Positions 1-8,448 of a stretch of DNA of 64,000 bases are shown in pieces. Below the pieces are notes generated by a model. That model worked only from the letters and a program-made list of their open reading frames with translations. It was not told the origin of the DNA and did no database searches. This DNA comes from Nonomuraea guangzhouensis (GTDB lineage Bacteria; Actinomycetota; Actinomycetes; Streptosporangiales; Streptosporangiaceae). Positions within the stretch are counted from its first letter, which is position 1. Every line of letters starts with the position of its first letter. The stretch lies in NCBI RefSeq assembly GCF_019396345.1, contig NZ_JAHKRM010000011.1:276804-340803 (forward strand), in the 5' to 3' direction. The translations under genes and the position numbers were made by a program.

Positions 1-512
1 ACGAAGCAGGCGAGCCGCACCCTGCCGATCGTGGCGTCCATGGCGTCGAGCGAGACCGCGACGACCACACTGGCGTGACCGGAGCTGTCCGGCCGCGCCT
101 TGGGCAGCGCGACCGCCCGCCACCCCACGCCATCGGCACCGCTCACGGTGAACGGCTTTTTCGCGTGGGCGGCGACGGCCGCGGAGTCCAGCCGGGGCAG
201 CCGGGGGCCGGGTACGGTGCTCAGCTCCCGCAGGATCGTGCCGTCGGCGGACAGGTAGGCCGCGTAGCCCTGCCCGAAGAGGTCGAGCTGCGCCGCGGGG
301 TTGCCGGCCGACCCCTGTTGCAGCCGTTCGGCCAGCTCGGGCGGGATCACGGACAGGGCGGTGCCCATGGGCGCCAGCTTCTCGTCGATCCTGGTCAGAA
401 GCTGGGATTCCAGCTGTTGCACGACCACGGAACTGATCACCACCAGCCCGGCGACCAGCAGCGCCACCGTGATGGCCAGCAGCCTGAGCCGCAGGGACAG
501 GCGCCCGATCAC
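1..512 (-). CDS. Sensor histidine kinase, N-terminal part (cut by window edge)
   Basis: The reading frame opens with GTG at 512-510, overlapping the TGA of the upstream response regulator (GTGA), the usual coupled arrangement for a regulator-kinase pair. About 170 residues are visible and the frame runs off the window at base 1. A basic N-terminus (MIGRLSLRLRLL) leads into a single hydrophobic segment at about residues 9-31, followed by a soluble, probably extracytoplasmic sensor region with no stop codon. The HAMP, H-box and ATPase domains must lie outside the window, so the kinase assignment rests on position, topology and the regulator next to it. It is the likely partner of the OmpR-type regulator and sits downstream of an ABC exporter. 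Confidence 0.8.
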   Translation of the reverse strand, partial: MIGRLSLRLRLLAITVALLVAGLVVISSVVVQQLESQLLTRIDEKLAPMGTALSVIPPELAERLQQGSAGNPAAQLDLFGQGYAAYLSADGTILRELSTVPGPRLPRLDSAAVAAHAKKPFTVSGADGVGWRAVALPKARPDSSGHASVVVAVSLDAMDATIGRVRLACF

Positions 513-1216
513 TGTTTGGGCCTGCGCAGCACGTATCCGACGCCGTGCACGGTGTGGATCAGCTTCGTGTCCCCGGTGTCCACCTTGCGGCGCAGGTAGC
601 TGACATAGGTGTCGACGATGCTGGAGTCCCCGGCGAAGTCGTAGCGCCAGACGTGTTCGAGGATCTGCGCCTTGGACAGCACCCGCCCGGCGTGGAGCAC
701 CAGGTGGAGCAGCAGCCTGAACTCCGTCGGTGACAGCCGTACGGCCTGGCCCGCCCTGGTCACCTGATGGCCCTCGGGATCGACTTCGAGGTCGGCCACG
801 CGCAGCGTGCCGGCGCCGGGAGCCGCGCCGGTGCGCCGGAGTATGGCCCTGATGCGGGCCAGGAGCTCCTCCAGGTCGAACGGCTTGGTCACGTAGTCGT
901 CGCCGCCCAGCCGCAGCCCGTTGATCTTGTCGGCCGTGGCGTCGCGGGCCGTCAGGAACAGCACCGGCACCGGCCCCGGCCGGCCCTCGCCCCGGGGCAG
1001 CATCCTGAGCCGGCGGATGACCTCGAAACCATCGAGATCAGGCAGCATCACATCGAGCAGCACCAGATCGGGCGGGTCGAGTCCGGCCGACTCCAGCGCC
1101 TGCACGCCGCTCTCGGCCGAGCTCACGGTGAAGCCCGCGAAGCGCAGGGTGGCCGAGAGCAGCTCCCTGACGGTGGGTTCGTCGTCGACCACGAGCAGCC
1201 GTTCGCCGTCACGCAA
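509..1216 (-). CDS. OmpR/PhoB-family response regulator
   Basis: This 235-residue protein has the two-domain OmpR layout. The receiver domain (about 1-120) shows the acidic pair in LLVVDDEP (residues 11-12), the phospho-acceptor Asp55 in LVLLDVMLPD and the conserved Lys111 in YVTKPFD. The winged-helix domain (about 140-232) contains LSPTEFRLLLHLVLHAGRVLS and ends with the typical VDTYVSYLRRKVD and VHGVGYVLR motifs. It lies 57 bp downstream of the ABC-2 permease and overlaps the kinase start, so exporter, regulator and kinase probably form one minus-strand unit. The likely role is control of the exporter in response to an envelope or antibiotic signal, which is inference from context. Confidence 0.95.
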   Translation of the reverse strand: MRDGERLLVVDDEPTVRELLSATLRFAGFTVSSAESGVQALESAGLDPPDLVLLDVMLPDLDGFEVIRRLRMLPRGEGRPGPVPVLFLTARDATADKINGLRLGGDDYVTKPFDLEELLARIRAILRRTGAAPGAGTLRVADLEVDPEGHQVTRAGQAVRLSPTEFRLLLHLVLHAGRVLSKAQILEHVWRYDFAGDSSIVDTYVSYLRRKVDTGDTKLIHTVHGVGYVLRRPKQ

Positions 1217-1273
1217 CTGACGCCCTCCCTGTCCTGACCGGTTCGAGCCTATGAGTCCGTACGAGCCGTGCGC

Positions 1274-2041
1274 TCAGAGATCACGGGACTCGAACTTCAC
1301 GAACGCGACGCCCAGCATCACCGCCGTGAACCCGACGAGGATCCCGAACCCGGCCCAGGGCGGCAGACCGGCGTCAGCCTGGCCCGAGGCGGCCGAGAAG
1401 GCCGCCACGTTCGGCCAGTAGATGCCGAGGAGCTCGCGCAGCCAGCCGGGAGAGGACCCGGCGAAGATCGGGATCAGCAGGAAGGCGGTGCTGACGTTCA
1501 CCGCGGCGGCGGTGGCCCGCATCAGGAAGCCGAGTGCCAGCCCGAAGAGCGCCAGCAGCGTGAGCACGAGCGGGCGGAGCGTCAGGACGCGGACGACGGC
1601 GGCGTCACCGAACCAGACGGCCGGCGCCCCGCGAGCGGAAAGTGTCGCCATGCAGGTCAGGACCATCAGCCACACGGCCGCCACGCTCACCGGCAGTGCG
1701 GCCAGCAGGGTCATCCCGGTCTTGGCGGTCAGCAGGCGCCGCCGGCCCACGGCCGCGGCGCTCGCCCGGATCGTGCCCGAGCCGTACTCGGACGAGGCCA
1801 CCAGCGCGCCCAGCCCCGCGACCAGCAACTGCACGATGAACAGGCCCCGCGTGGCCGGGGACATCGGGTCGAAGTCCAGCCGGTCCTGTGCCGAGGCGGC
1901 GGCGTACTGATTGGCGCTCGCGGTGCCGAACAGCCAGCCGAACATGGTCGAGATCGCGACGATCGCCGCGGCGAGGACCGTCGTCGACCGGATGGTGGCG
2001 AACTTGGTCCACTCGGCGCGCAGCACGCCCGCGGCGGTCAT
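1274..2041 (-). CDS. ABC-2 type transporter permease
   Basis: A 255-residue polytopic membrane protein with about six hydrophobic segments, beginning MTAAGVLRAEWTKFATIRST, the opening typical of actinobacterial ABC-2 permeases. Further segments include TGMTLLAALPVSVAAVWLMV and LRPLVLTLLALFGLALGFLM. Its start overlaps the end of the ATPase gene by four bases, so the two are translationally coupled and should form an exporter of two permeases and two ATPases. The substrate cannot be read from sequence. Such exporters are often drug or lantibiotic immunity pumps or bring out self-made metabolites. Confidence 0.9.
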   Translation of the reverse strand: MTAAGVLRAEWTKFATIRSTTVLAAAIVAISTMFGWLFGTASANQYAAASAQDRLDFDPMSPATRGLFIVQLLVAGLGALVASSEYGSGTIRASAAAVGRRRLLTAKTGMTLLAALPVSVAAVWLMVLTCMATLSARGAPAVWFGDAAVVRVLTLRPLVLTLLALFGLALGFLMRATAAAVNVSTAFLLIPIFAGSSPGWLRELLGIYWPNVAAFSAASGQADAGLPPWAGFGILVGFTAVMLGVAFVKFESRDL

Positions 2042-2937
2042 CGGGCCGCCCCGTACTCGACGCTGTCACGGGTGAGCTCCATGAAGGCCTCCTCCAGGCT
2101 GGTGCGGCGCGGGGCGAGCTCGAACAGGGGCACGCCCTCGGTGGCGGCCAGCCGCCCGATGTCGGGCGCGGTCAGGCCGGTCACGATCAGCTCGCCGTCG
2201 AGGCCCGCCCGCACCCGGGCTCCGGCCAGCAGCAGCAGCCGGGTGAACATGACGTCCTCGGGTGTACGGACGAGCACCCCCTCGCCGGTGTCGGTGAACG
2301 TCGCGGTCTCCGCGTCGGCGATGAGCTTGCCCTTGCCGATGACCACCAGCCGGTCGGCCGTCAGCGCCATCTCGCCCATCAGGTGGCTGGAGACCAGCAC
2401 CGTGCGCCCTTCGGCGGCCAGCCCGCGCATCAGCGTGCGGATCCACAGGACGCCCTCGGGGTCCAGCCCGTTCACCGGCTCGTCGAACAGCAGCACCGGC
2501 GGATCGCCGAGCAGGGTGGCGGCGATGCCGAGCCGCTGGCTCATGCCCAGGGAGAACACCCCCGCCCGCCGCCCGGCCGCCTCCGTGAGCCCGACCAGGT
2601 CGAGCACCTCGGCCACGCGCCGGTCATGGATCCCGTTGGTCTGCGCCAGGTAACGCAGGTGGTTGTAGGCGCTGCGGTGCGGGTGCACGGCCTGCGCCTC
2701 CAGCAGCGCCCCCACCTCCCGCAGCGGCTGGGGCAGGTCGCGGTACGCGCGCCCGTTGACGGTGACCGAGCCCGAGGTGGGCCGGTCGAGGCCGAGGATC
2801 ATCCGCATCGTGGTGGATTTGCCCGCGCCGTTCGGGCCAAGGAAGCCGGTGACCAGGCCGGGCCGTACGGTGAAGGTGAGGTCGTCCACGGCGAGCACCT
2901 CGCCGTAGCGTTTCGTCAGTCCGTTGAGCTGGATCAT
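2038..2937 (-). CDS. ABC transporter ATP-binding protein
   Basis: A 299-residue nucleotide-binding subunit of the ABC-2 exporter. Walker A is GPNGAGKST at residues 34-42, the signature region is SLGMSQRLGIA near residue 130, and Walker B is VLLFDEP near 150, followed by a D-loop (GLDPEG) and the switch histidine in VSSHLMGEM. The C-terminal third is the extra domain common in drug-type (DrrA-like) ATPases, ending with the conserved LEEAFMELT. The gene heads the minus-strand unit ATPase-permease-regulator-kinase. The divergent space to the HIT gene is about 120 bp. Confidence 0.95.
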   Translation of the reverse strand: MIQLNGLTKRYGEVLAVDDLTFTVRPGLVTGFLGPNGAGKSTTMRMILGLDRPTSGSVTVNGRAYRDLPQPLREVGALLEAQAVHPHRSAYNHLRYLAQTNGIHDRRVAEVLDLVGLTEAAGRRAGVFSLGMSQRLGIAATLLGDPPVLLFDEPVNGLDPEGVLWIRTLMRGLAAEGRTVLVSSHLMGEMALTADRLVVIGKGKLIADAETATFTDTGEGVLVRTPEDVMFTRLLLLAGARVRAGLDGELIVTGLTAPDIGRLAATEGVPLFELAPRRTSLEEAFMELTRDSVEYGAAR

Positions 2938-3060
2938 GCGGCCAGCGTCGTACGCCGGGATGGAGGGCTTCTGAGGAGATCTGTGAGGTTTCTGTGAACC
3001 CGAGCCCCCGACCAGCGGATCGCCGAGAGGCTCGGCCGTAATCCACAGAGAACTTCCAGA

Positions 3061-3564
3061 TCACACCCCGGCGAGCGCCTTCCGGATCCGGGTCGCGAGG
3101 TCCCGGGCCTGGCCGAGTGACCACGGGATCACCCCGTTCTCGGACATGAGCGCGTGGAACTGCTGCTCCTCGTACGGGGTGCCGGGTGGTAGCGGGGCTA
3201 TGTGCCAGTGCAGGTGCGTATTGCCCTGCTGGCTGCCGAGCGTGAGCAGGTACGTGCGTTCGGACGGCACCACCGCCTCGACGGCCAGCGCCACCCGCCG
3301 TACGACCCGCATGAGCTCGAGGTAGTCGTCCTCGTCGAGGTCGCGGACCGCGTGCTCGACGTGGGCCTTCGGGCACACCAGGACGTAGCCGGGCATGGTC
3401 GGGTAGCGGGCCAGGAACGCCAGGTGGCGTTCGTCCTCGTAGAGGATCTCCTCCAGGTCGTGGGCCGGGTCACCGGCCACGATGGCGCAGATGAAGCACG
3501 GCCCGTTCCTTACGCGAGCGACGTAGGTCGTGAGGTCGAACGGGACTTTCCGGTCAGAGCCCAT
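3061..3564 (-). CDS. HIT-family hydrolase
   Basis: A 167-residue histidine-triad protein. The core begins NGPCFICAIVAGDPAHDLEE, as in HIT nucleotide hydrolases, and the catalytic triad is HLHWH within GNTHLHWHIAPLPPG. It probably hydrolyses a nucleoside phosphoramidate or dinucleotide, but the substrate is unknown. The frame is open further upstream; I chose the ATG at 3564 because it gives the normal family length. This start overlaps the end of the rhomboid-like gene on the same strand by 55 bp, longer than usual, so a start further in (for example at the valine before RNGPCF) remains possible. Confidence 0.88.
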   Translation of the reverse strand: MGSDRKVPFDLTTYVARVRNGPCFICAIVAGDPAHDLEEILYEDERHLAFLARYPTMPGYVLVCPKAHVEHAVRDLDEDDYLELMRVVRRVALAVEAVVPSERTYLLTLGSQQGNTHLHWHIAPLPPGTPYEEQQFHALMSENGVIPWSLGQARDLATRIRKALAGV

Positions 3565-4184
3565 GCCGCGATCATGCCACCCAGCAGGGCCACACCATGG
3601 AGGTCGGCGAGGGCGGCGAGCATGACGCCGACGACCGCGAGGACGACGGGGAAGACCCACACGGGCAGCCGCTCGCGGTGGACCACCAGCTGGAACCCGG
3701 CCAACGCGAGCGCAACTGTCACCACCCAGCTCCAGGTGCCATCGGACGGCGCGAGGGCGGACGCGCCCAGCATCACCGCGTAGAAGGAGCCCACGGAGCG
3801 CTCCAGCGACCCCTCGCAGGCGAGGGCCAGGCCCGCCGCCAGGCCGCACAGGGCGATCGAGTTCCCGGCTCCCGGATCGTTGAACAGGTATCCGGCCGCC
3901 TGCCCGGCCACGGCGCCCGCGGCGTACAGGATGAGCCAGCGGGCGGGCCCGAGCGAGCGTTCGGCGAGGTAGCCGAGCACCGCCAGGAACGCCAGGTTGA
4001 ACAGCGTGCCGAGCACGCCGCCGTCCTGAACGACGAGGGAGGTCACCAGCCGCCACCACTGCCCGGCGTCGATGGCCGCCGGGTCCCGCATGAGCGCGGG
4101 CTCCAGACCGGGGAGGAAGAACTGGAGCGCACTCGGCACGGCGGTCACCACGAATACCGTGGCGGTGGCGATCGGTTTGACCAT
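3510..4184 (-). CDS. Rhomboid-family membrane protein, catalytic serine apparently replaced
   Basis: A 224-residue integral membrane protein with about six or seven hydrophobic segments and rhomboid-like order: an early WWRLVTSL with Asn63 in LFNLAFL, then AERSLGPARWLILYAAGAVAG, and a late His in LADLHGVALLGG. Active rhomboids carry GxSG in TM4 and a His in TM6. Here the equivalent stretch reads GNSIALCGLAAG, with Cys113 where the nucleophilic Ser is expected, while the late His is kept. It may be a pseudoprotease, a cysteine variant, or a clade using the upstream Ser109. The gene lies upstream of, and overlaps, the HIT gene. Confidence 0.75.
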   Translation of the reverse strand: MVKPIATATVFVVTAVPSALQFFLPGLEPALMRDPAAIDAGQWWRLVTSLVVQDGGVLGTLFNLAFLAVLGYLAERSLGPARWLILYAAGAVAGQAAGYLFNDPGAGNSIALCGLAAGLALACEGSLERSVGSFYAVMLGASALAPSDGTWSWVVTVALALAGFQLVVHRERLPVWVFPVVLAVVGVMLAALADLHGVALLGGMIAAWALTGKSRSTSRPTSLA

Positions 4185-4261
4185 GGGCTCAGCCTCGCAC
4201 TGACTTGCGGATCGGGGCAGTGCAGAATGTAAGCCAATTAACTAGGACAAATGTCCTGGGG

Positions 4262-5464
4262 TCAGGCGTGGGCCGGCTCGGGCTCCCTGCCCGCGTCCTC
4301 GACGGCCGGCCAGACCGTGACCGACATGGGCTCCTGGCGCGGCAGGAAGCGGGCGGCCACCGCGATCGCCACACCCAGCACGACGGCGATCCCGAGCGCG
4401 GCCCGCAGTGACGTGACGTCCGTCAGGAAGCCGATCACCACAGGGCCGAGCAGCAGTCCCGCGTAGCCCATGGCACCGGCCTGGGCGATCGCCGGACCGG
4501 GGTTGTCGGTGGCGGTCCCGGCCAGCGAGAGCGTCATCGGCGAGATCGTCGCCACGCCGAGGCCGACGAAGAACATCGTCACCACCGCCACCAGCGGCGC
4601 GGGCGCGACCAGGACGACGGCGAAGAACCCCGCGGTGGCCACGCCGGAGGCGGTCATGATGCCGCGCACCCCGAACCTGGACCCCAGCCGGTCGCCGGTG
4701 AGCCTGGCGACCAGCATGCCCACCTCGAAGACGGGGTAGCCGAGCGCGGCCAGCGCCTCCGGCGCGCCCAAGGTGTCACGCATGAACAACCCGTTCCAGT
4801 CGGCGACCGTGCCCTCCACCATGAACGCGAAGAACATGATGGCGCCGAGCAGGTAGACGACCGGGGGCAGCCGGCGTCCGGCCTTGGCGGTGGTCTGCGC
4901 GGCCGGGGCCTCAGGCAGGTAGGTGCGGCCCAGCAGGACCGTCACCGGCAGCGAGACCAGGCCGACCAGCGCCAGGTTGGCGGTGAACGACAGGCCCAGG
5001 GCGATCGACAGACTGCCCAGGGCGCCCGCCGAGATCGCGCCCACGCACCAGCCGGCGTGCATGCCGTTCAGCAGCGGGCGCCCGTAGGCCCGCTCCACGG
5101 TGGAGCCCTGCGCGTTCATCGCGATGTCCACCATGCCGAACGCCATGCCGAAGAACACGGACGCGGCCAGCAGCAGCGGGAGGTTCGGTGCGAAGGCCAC
5201 GCCCACCAGGCCGAGCGCCGTGAGCGGGCCGCCGATCCGCAGGATCGTCTTGCTGCCCGCGCGGGCCATGATCCGGCGCATGGACTGCATGGTGATCAAG
5301 GCGCCCACGCCCCACACGAGCAGGAGCAGGCCGACCGCCGACTCGGACAGGCCGAGCTTGTCGGTCAACGCCGGGATGCGCACGGTCATCGTGCCCACCA
5401 GCAGTCCGGCCAGAACGAAAGTAAGAACCGCCCCATAACGGGCAATCCTCAAGTCGCGGATCAT
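4262..5464 (-). CDS. MFS transporter
   Basis: A 400-residue major facilitator with about twelve hydrophobic segments. The family loop between TM2 and TM3 is seen as MRRIMARAGSKTILRIGGP, and a second-half equivalent is TGDRLGSRFGVRGIMTASG. It is most like the YbjJ/fucose-permease-like group of proton-coupled transporters; the substrate is unknown. It is the second gene of a minus-strand pair behind a TetR regulator, 110 bp apart. This layout, with a palindromic operator before the regulator, is the classic arrangement of a ligand-induced efflux pump. Confidence 0.9.
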   Translation of the reverse strand: MIRDLRIARYGAVLTFVLAGLLVGTMTVRIPALTDKLGLSESAVGLLLLVWGVGALITMQSMRRIMARAGSKTILRIGGPLTALGLVGVAFAPNLPLLLAASVFFGMAFGMVDIAMNAQGSTVERAYGRPLLNGMHAGWCVGAISAGALGSLSIALGLSFTANLALVGLVSLPVTVLLGRTYLPEAPAAQTTAKAGRRLPPVVYLLGAIMFFAFMVEGTVADWNGLFMRDTLGAPEALAALGYPVFEVGMLVARLTGDRLGSRFGVRGIMTASGVATAGFFAVVLVAPAPLVAVVTMFFVGLGVATISPMTLSLAGTATDNPGPAIAQAGAMGYAGLLLGPVVIGFLTDVTSLRAALGIAVVLGVAIAVAARFLPRQEPMSVTVWPAVEDAGREPEPAHA

Positions 5465-5574
5465 GGGAACATACCTCGCAAATCACTCATTCATTGGCAT
5501 GCGACGCGGCCCGGAGCGCAGCACGCGAGCCCGGACGGCGAAGGAAGTTAAGGGGGAGGGGGAGTTAAGGGGGG

Positions 5575-6081
5575 CTACCGTTTGAGGAGGGCGCGACAGC
5601 GGTCCTCAAGGGCGCGCAGGTCGCTCTCGGCGTTGAGGTCGGGATCGTGGCTCGCCACGTCCCAGAGCCCCTCGCAGGCCAGCCGGACTAGCTGGGACGC
5701 CACCCGGTCGGGCTCGTCGTCCAGCCCCTCGCTGTGCCAGCGGGCCATCGCCTCGCGTATCGGCGCGAGCAGGAACATGTTGCCCGAGGCACCGGTGACC
5801 ACGGCCCATCGTCGCAGCCGGTTGGAGCGCACGGCCTCCAGCGTCGCCGCCAGGTAGCGCTCGGTGTAGGTGGCGCCGCTCTGGGCGGCCATCAGCTGGT
5901 CGAAATCGTCGATCAGCCGCTCGACCATGCCCTTGATCAGGGCTTCCTTGGACGGGAAGTGGTAGAGGAGGCCGCCCTTGCTCACGCCGGCCCGATCGGC
6001 CACCGCGGACAGGGTCAGCGCGGCCGAGCCCTGGTCACAGAGGAGATCCTCTGCCGCATCCAAGAGCTCATCCCTTCTCAT
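5575..6081 (-). CDS. TetR-family transcriptional regulator
   Basis: A 168-residue regulator with an N-terminal TetR helix-turn-helix: LLDAAEDLLCDQG, then LSAVADRAGVSKGGLLYHFPSKEALI at about residues 24-49. The C-terminal ligand-binding domain is variable and resembles the group with a C-terminal region ending in LVRLACEGLWDVA. It is transcribed toward the MFS gene and very probably represses it. A perfect 24-bp palindrome lies 6 bp upstream of its start, so autorepression is expected. The same site lies just upstream of the divergent cysteine desulfurase. Confidence 0.95.
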   Translation of the reverse strand: MRRDELLDAAEDLLCDQGSAALTLSAVADRAGVSKGGLLYHFPSKEALIKGMVERLIDDFDQLMAAQSGATYTERYLAATLEAVRSNRLRRWAVVTGASGNMFLLAPIREAMARWHSEGLDDEPDRVASQLVRLACEGLWDVASHDPDLNAESDLRALEDRCRALLKR

Positions 6082-6087
6082 GCCTCT

Positions 6088-6111
6088 ACTGTACCGTCCG
6101 GACGGTACAGT
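6088..6111. promoter_or_regulatory. Perfect 24-bp palindrome, probable TetR operator
   Basis: The site is ACTGTACCGTCC followed directly by its exact reverse complement GGACGGTACAGT. It lies between the TetR gene (start 6081) and the divergent cysteine desulfurase (start 6135). GTACNGTNNNNACNGTAC-like palindromes are typical TetR operators. It is placed to control the TetR-MFS unit and also covers the expected -35 area of a TACGCT promoter (6123-6128) for the desulfurase. Confidence 0.8.
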
Positions 6112-6134
6112 GGCAAAGGGGATACGCTTTCCTG

Positions 6135-7298
6135 GTGAGCAGACCGTCGGCCTACCTTGATCACGCGGCGACCACGCCCATGCTTCCCGAGGCGATCGAG
6201 GCCATGACGGAGCAACTCGGCCTGGTCGGAAACGCGTCCTCGCTGCACGCGACCGGCCGCCGAGTGCGCAGGGTGGTCGAGGAATCCCGCGAGGCCATCG
6301 CCGACACGCTGGGCGCCAGGCCGAGCGAGGTGGTGTTCACCTCGGGCGGCACCGAAGCCGACAACCTTGCCGTCAAGGGCCTCTACTGGGCGCGCCGGCC
6401 GCGGAAGCGGCTGCTGATCAGCTCGGTCGAGCACCACGCGGCGCTCGACCCGGCCCATTGGCTGGCCGACAGCCAGGGCGCTCAGGTCGAGCTGCTGGAG
6501 GTCGACGAGCTCGGCCGGGTGCATCCTGACACGCTGCGCGCCGCCATCGCCCGCGACCCCGACGACGTCGCCATGATCAGCGTCATGTGGGCCAACAACG
6601 AGGTGGGCACGGTCCAGCCCGTGCACACCCTGGCCGCCATCGCGCACGACAGCGGCATCCCGTTCCACACCGACGCCGTGCAGGCGGTCGGGCAGCTGCC
6701 GGTGTCGTTCGCCGACTCGGGCGCCGACGCGCTGACGGTGACCGGGCACAAGGTCGGCGGCCCGCTGGGCGTCGGCGCGCTGCTGCTGGCCCGCGGGCAG
6801 ACGCCGGTCTCGGTCATGCACGGCGGCGGCCAGGAGCGCGACGTGCGCTCCGGCACGCTCGACGGGCCCGCCATCGCCGGTCTCGCCGCCGCGATCCGCG
6901 TCGCGGTCAAGGAACAGCAGGCGCTGAGCCGCCGCCTGACCGAGCTGCGCGACGACCTCATCCAGCGCGTACGCCAGGCGGTGCCCGACGTGGTGCTCAA
7001 CGGCGACCCGGTGGACCGGCTGCCGGGAAACGCCCACTTCTCCTTCCCCGGCTGCGAGGGCGACGCCCTGCTCATGCTGCTCGACGCCAAGGGCGTGGAG
7101 TGCTCGACCGGATCGGCCTGCTCGGCCGGGGTGGCCCAGCCCTCCCACGTGCTGCTGGCGATGGGCGCCGACGCGGCGGCGGCCAGGGGCTCGCTCAGGT
7201 TCTCGCTCGGACACACCTCGACGCAGGACGACGTCGACCGCCTGATCGAGGTGCTGCCCGCGGCGGTCGAACGCGCCCGCCGCGCCGGCCTGAGCTGA
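6135..7298 (+). CDS. Cysteine desulfurase (IscS/NifS-like)
   Basis: A 387-residue class V PLP aminotransferase fold enzyme that removes sulfur from cysteine for tRNA thiolation and Fe-S clusters. Visible motifs are YLDHAATTPM at the N-terminus, SSVEHHAAL, ANNEVGTVQPV, the PLP lysine in TVTGHKVGGPLG and the active-site Cys in GVECSTGSACSAG. The start is GTG at 6135, placed 6 bp after a TACGCT -10 element, so the message is probably leaderless. It is followed at a distance by mnmA, its natural sulfur acceptor; the same iscS-mnmA neighbourhood is known from Mycobacterium tuberculosis. Confidence 0.95.
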   Translation: MSRPSAYLDHAATTPMLPEAIEAMTEQLGLVGNASSLHATGRRVRRVVEESREAIADTLGARPSEVVFTSGGTEADNLAVKGLYWARRPRKRLLISSVEHHAALDPAHWLADSQGAQVELLEVDELGRVHPDTLRAAIARDPDDVAMISVMWANNEVGTVQPVHTLAAIAHDSGIPFHTDAVQAVGQLPVSFADSGADALTVTGHKVGGPLGVGALLLARGQTPVSVMHGGGQERDVRSGTLDGPAIAGLAAAIRVAVKEQQALSRRLTELRDDLIQRVRQAVPDVVLNGDPVDRLPGNAHFSFPGCEGDALLMLLDAKGVECSTGSACSAGVAQPSHVLLAMGADAAAARGSLRFSLGHTSTQDDVDRLIEVLPAAVERARRAGLS

Positions 7299-7316
7299 TC
7301 GCTAGTCGATGCCCAG

Positions 7317-8369
7317 CTAGTTGATGAAGGCCACCACCGCGGTCCACGCGGGGTCGGTCGCCACGTCGACCCGCGGCTCGCCTTCCTCCCAGCTCACGAT
7401 CAGCTCCTTGGCGTGGATCGCCGCGTCGCCGGTCGGGTCGGCGTAGATGTGGATGACCCGGTGGCTCTCGGCGCTCAGGTGCGCCGCCAGCACCGCGTCG
7501 TCGTGCAGCTTGAGCAGCCGGGCCGCCAGCCGTTCCTCGAAGTCGCGCAGCGCCGCCAGCGACTCGCCGACGGGCAGCCCGTTCTCGTCGCGATGCGCGT
7601 ACGGGAGCGTGATCGCGATGTGCTGGTCGAACAGCGGATAGTCGACCGGCCGCAGCGGATAGCGGGCGGTGGCGATCAGCGGCGCGCCTGCCGCAGTCTG
7701 GCCCTCCAGCAGCGCCCACTGCTCCTCTTCGTAGCCGGAGGCCAGGTCGGCCACCACGGCGGGCAGGTGCACGGCGGCGACCGAGTCGATCGGCTGGAAC
7801 GTGGCCGGGGTGATCTCGCCCACCCAGCGCGCCACGTCGTCCTCGCCGAGCAGCCAGTCGAGGGCCAGCAGCGTGGCCTCCAGCCGGGTGTCCTCGTCGA
7901 GCTGGCCGAAGATCGGGTGATAGGCGGCCACGTCCACGCGCGGTGCGTTGGGCGGCACCCGCAGCCCCAGCATCAGCTTGTCCAGCGCGAACTCGAAGCC
8001 GCCCACGTCGAGCGTGAGCTCCAGCGCCTGGGGATTGACCTGGCGTGACGGATGGAACTCCCACAGCAGGTCGGCCGGCGGCGCGCCCTTGACCCAGCGG
8101 TGCGCCAGCGAGCGCAGCTCGGGGTCGCCGGCGGCGGTCACGACCAGCGCGTGCGCCGCGTTCCTGCCGGGAGCCACCTCCCAGACCAGGTCGGGATGCA
8201 CCGCGGCCACGGCCGGGGCGATCCATTCCGACAGCCCCTCGGCCTCACCGGCGGCCACCAGCGAGTCGAGCCGCGGCCTGGTCTCCTCCCACCACGCCCA
8301 GAACGGCGCGATGCCGTCGGTCGGCTCGGTGGGCTCTTCTTCGTCGTCCTTGCGCCCGAACAGTCGCAT
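7317..8369 (-). CDS. Conserved protein of unknown function, DUF695-like
   Basis: A 350-residue soluble protein starting MRLFGRKDDEEE, with an acidic linker then GIAPFWAWWEETRPRLDSLV. The middle carries LLWEFHPSRQVNP and the C-terminus HRVIHIYADPTGDAA, which reminds me of the DUF695 family, but this is a weak recall. No membrane segments or catalytic motifs are evident. I chose the ATG at 8369 over longer upstream options because MRLFGRK is a typical N-terminus and the upstream part lacks strong G/C third-position bias. It is convergent with the cysteine desulfurase gene (19 bp apart) and divergent from mnmA. Confidence 0.75.
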   Translation of the reverse strand: MRLFGRKDDEEEPTEPTDGIAPFWAWWEETRPRLDSLVAAGEAEGLSEWIAPAVAAVHPDLVWEVAPGRNAAHALVVTAAGDPELRSLAHRWVKGAPPADLLWEFHPSRQVNPQALELTLDVGGFEFALDKLMLGLRVPPNAPRVDVAAYHPIFGQLDEDTRLEATLLALDWLLGEDDVARWVGEITPATFQPIDSVAAVHLPAVVADLASGYEEEQWALLEGQTAAGAPLIATARYPLRPVDYPLFDQHIAITLPYAHRDENGLPVGESLAALRDFEERLAARLLKLHDDAVLAAHLSAESHRVIHIYADPTGDAAIHAKELIVSWEEGEPRVDVATDPAWTAVVAFIN

Positions 8370-8448
8370 GGCCTGAATACTCCCAGACGCGGAGCCCACT
8401 TGTGCAGATGGCCGGGCACCCTTGGCGGGACAGTACGCTGGAATGGTC

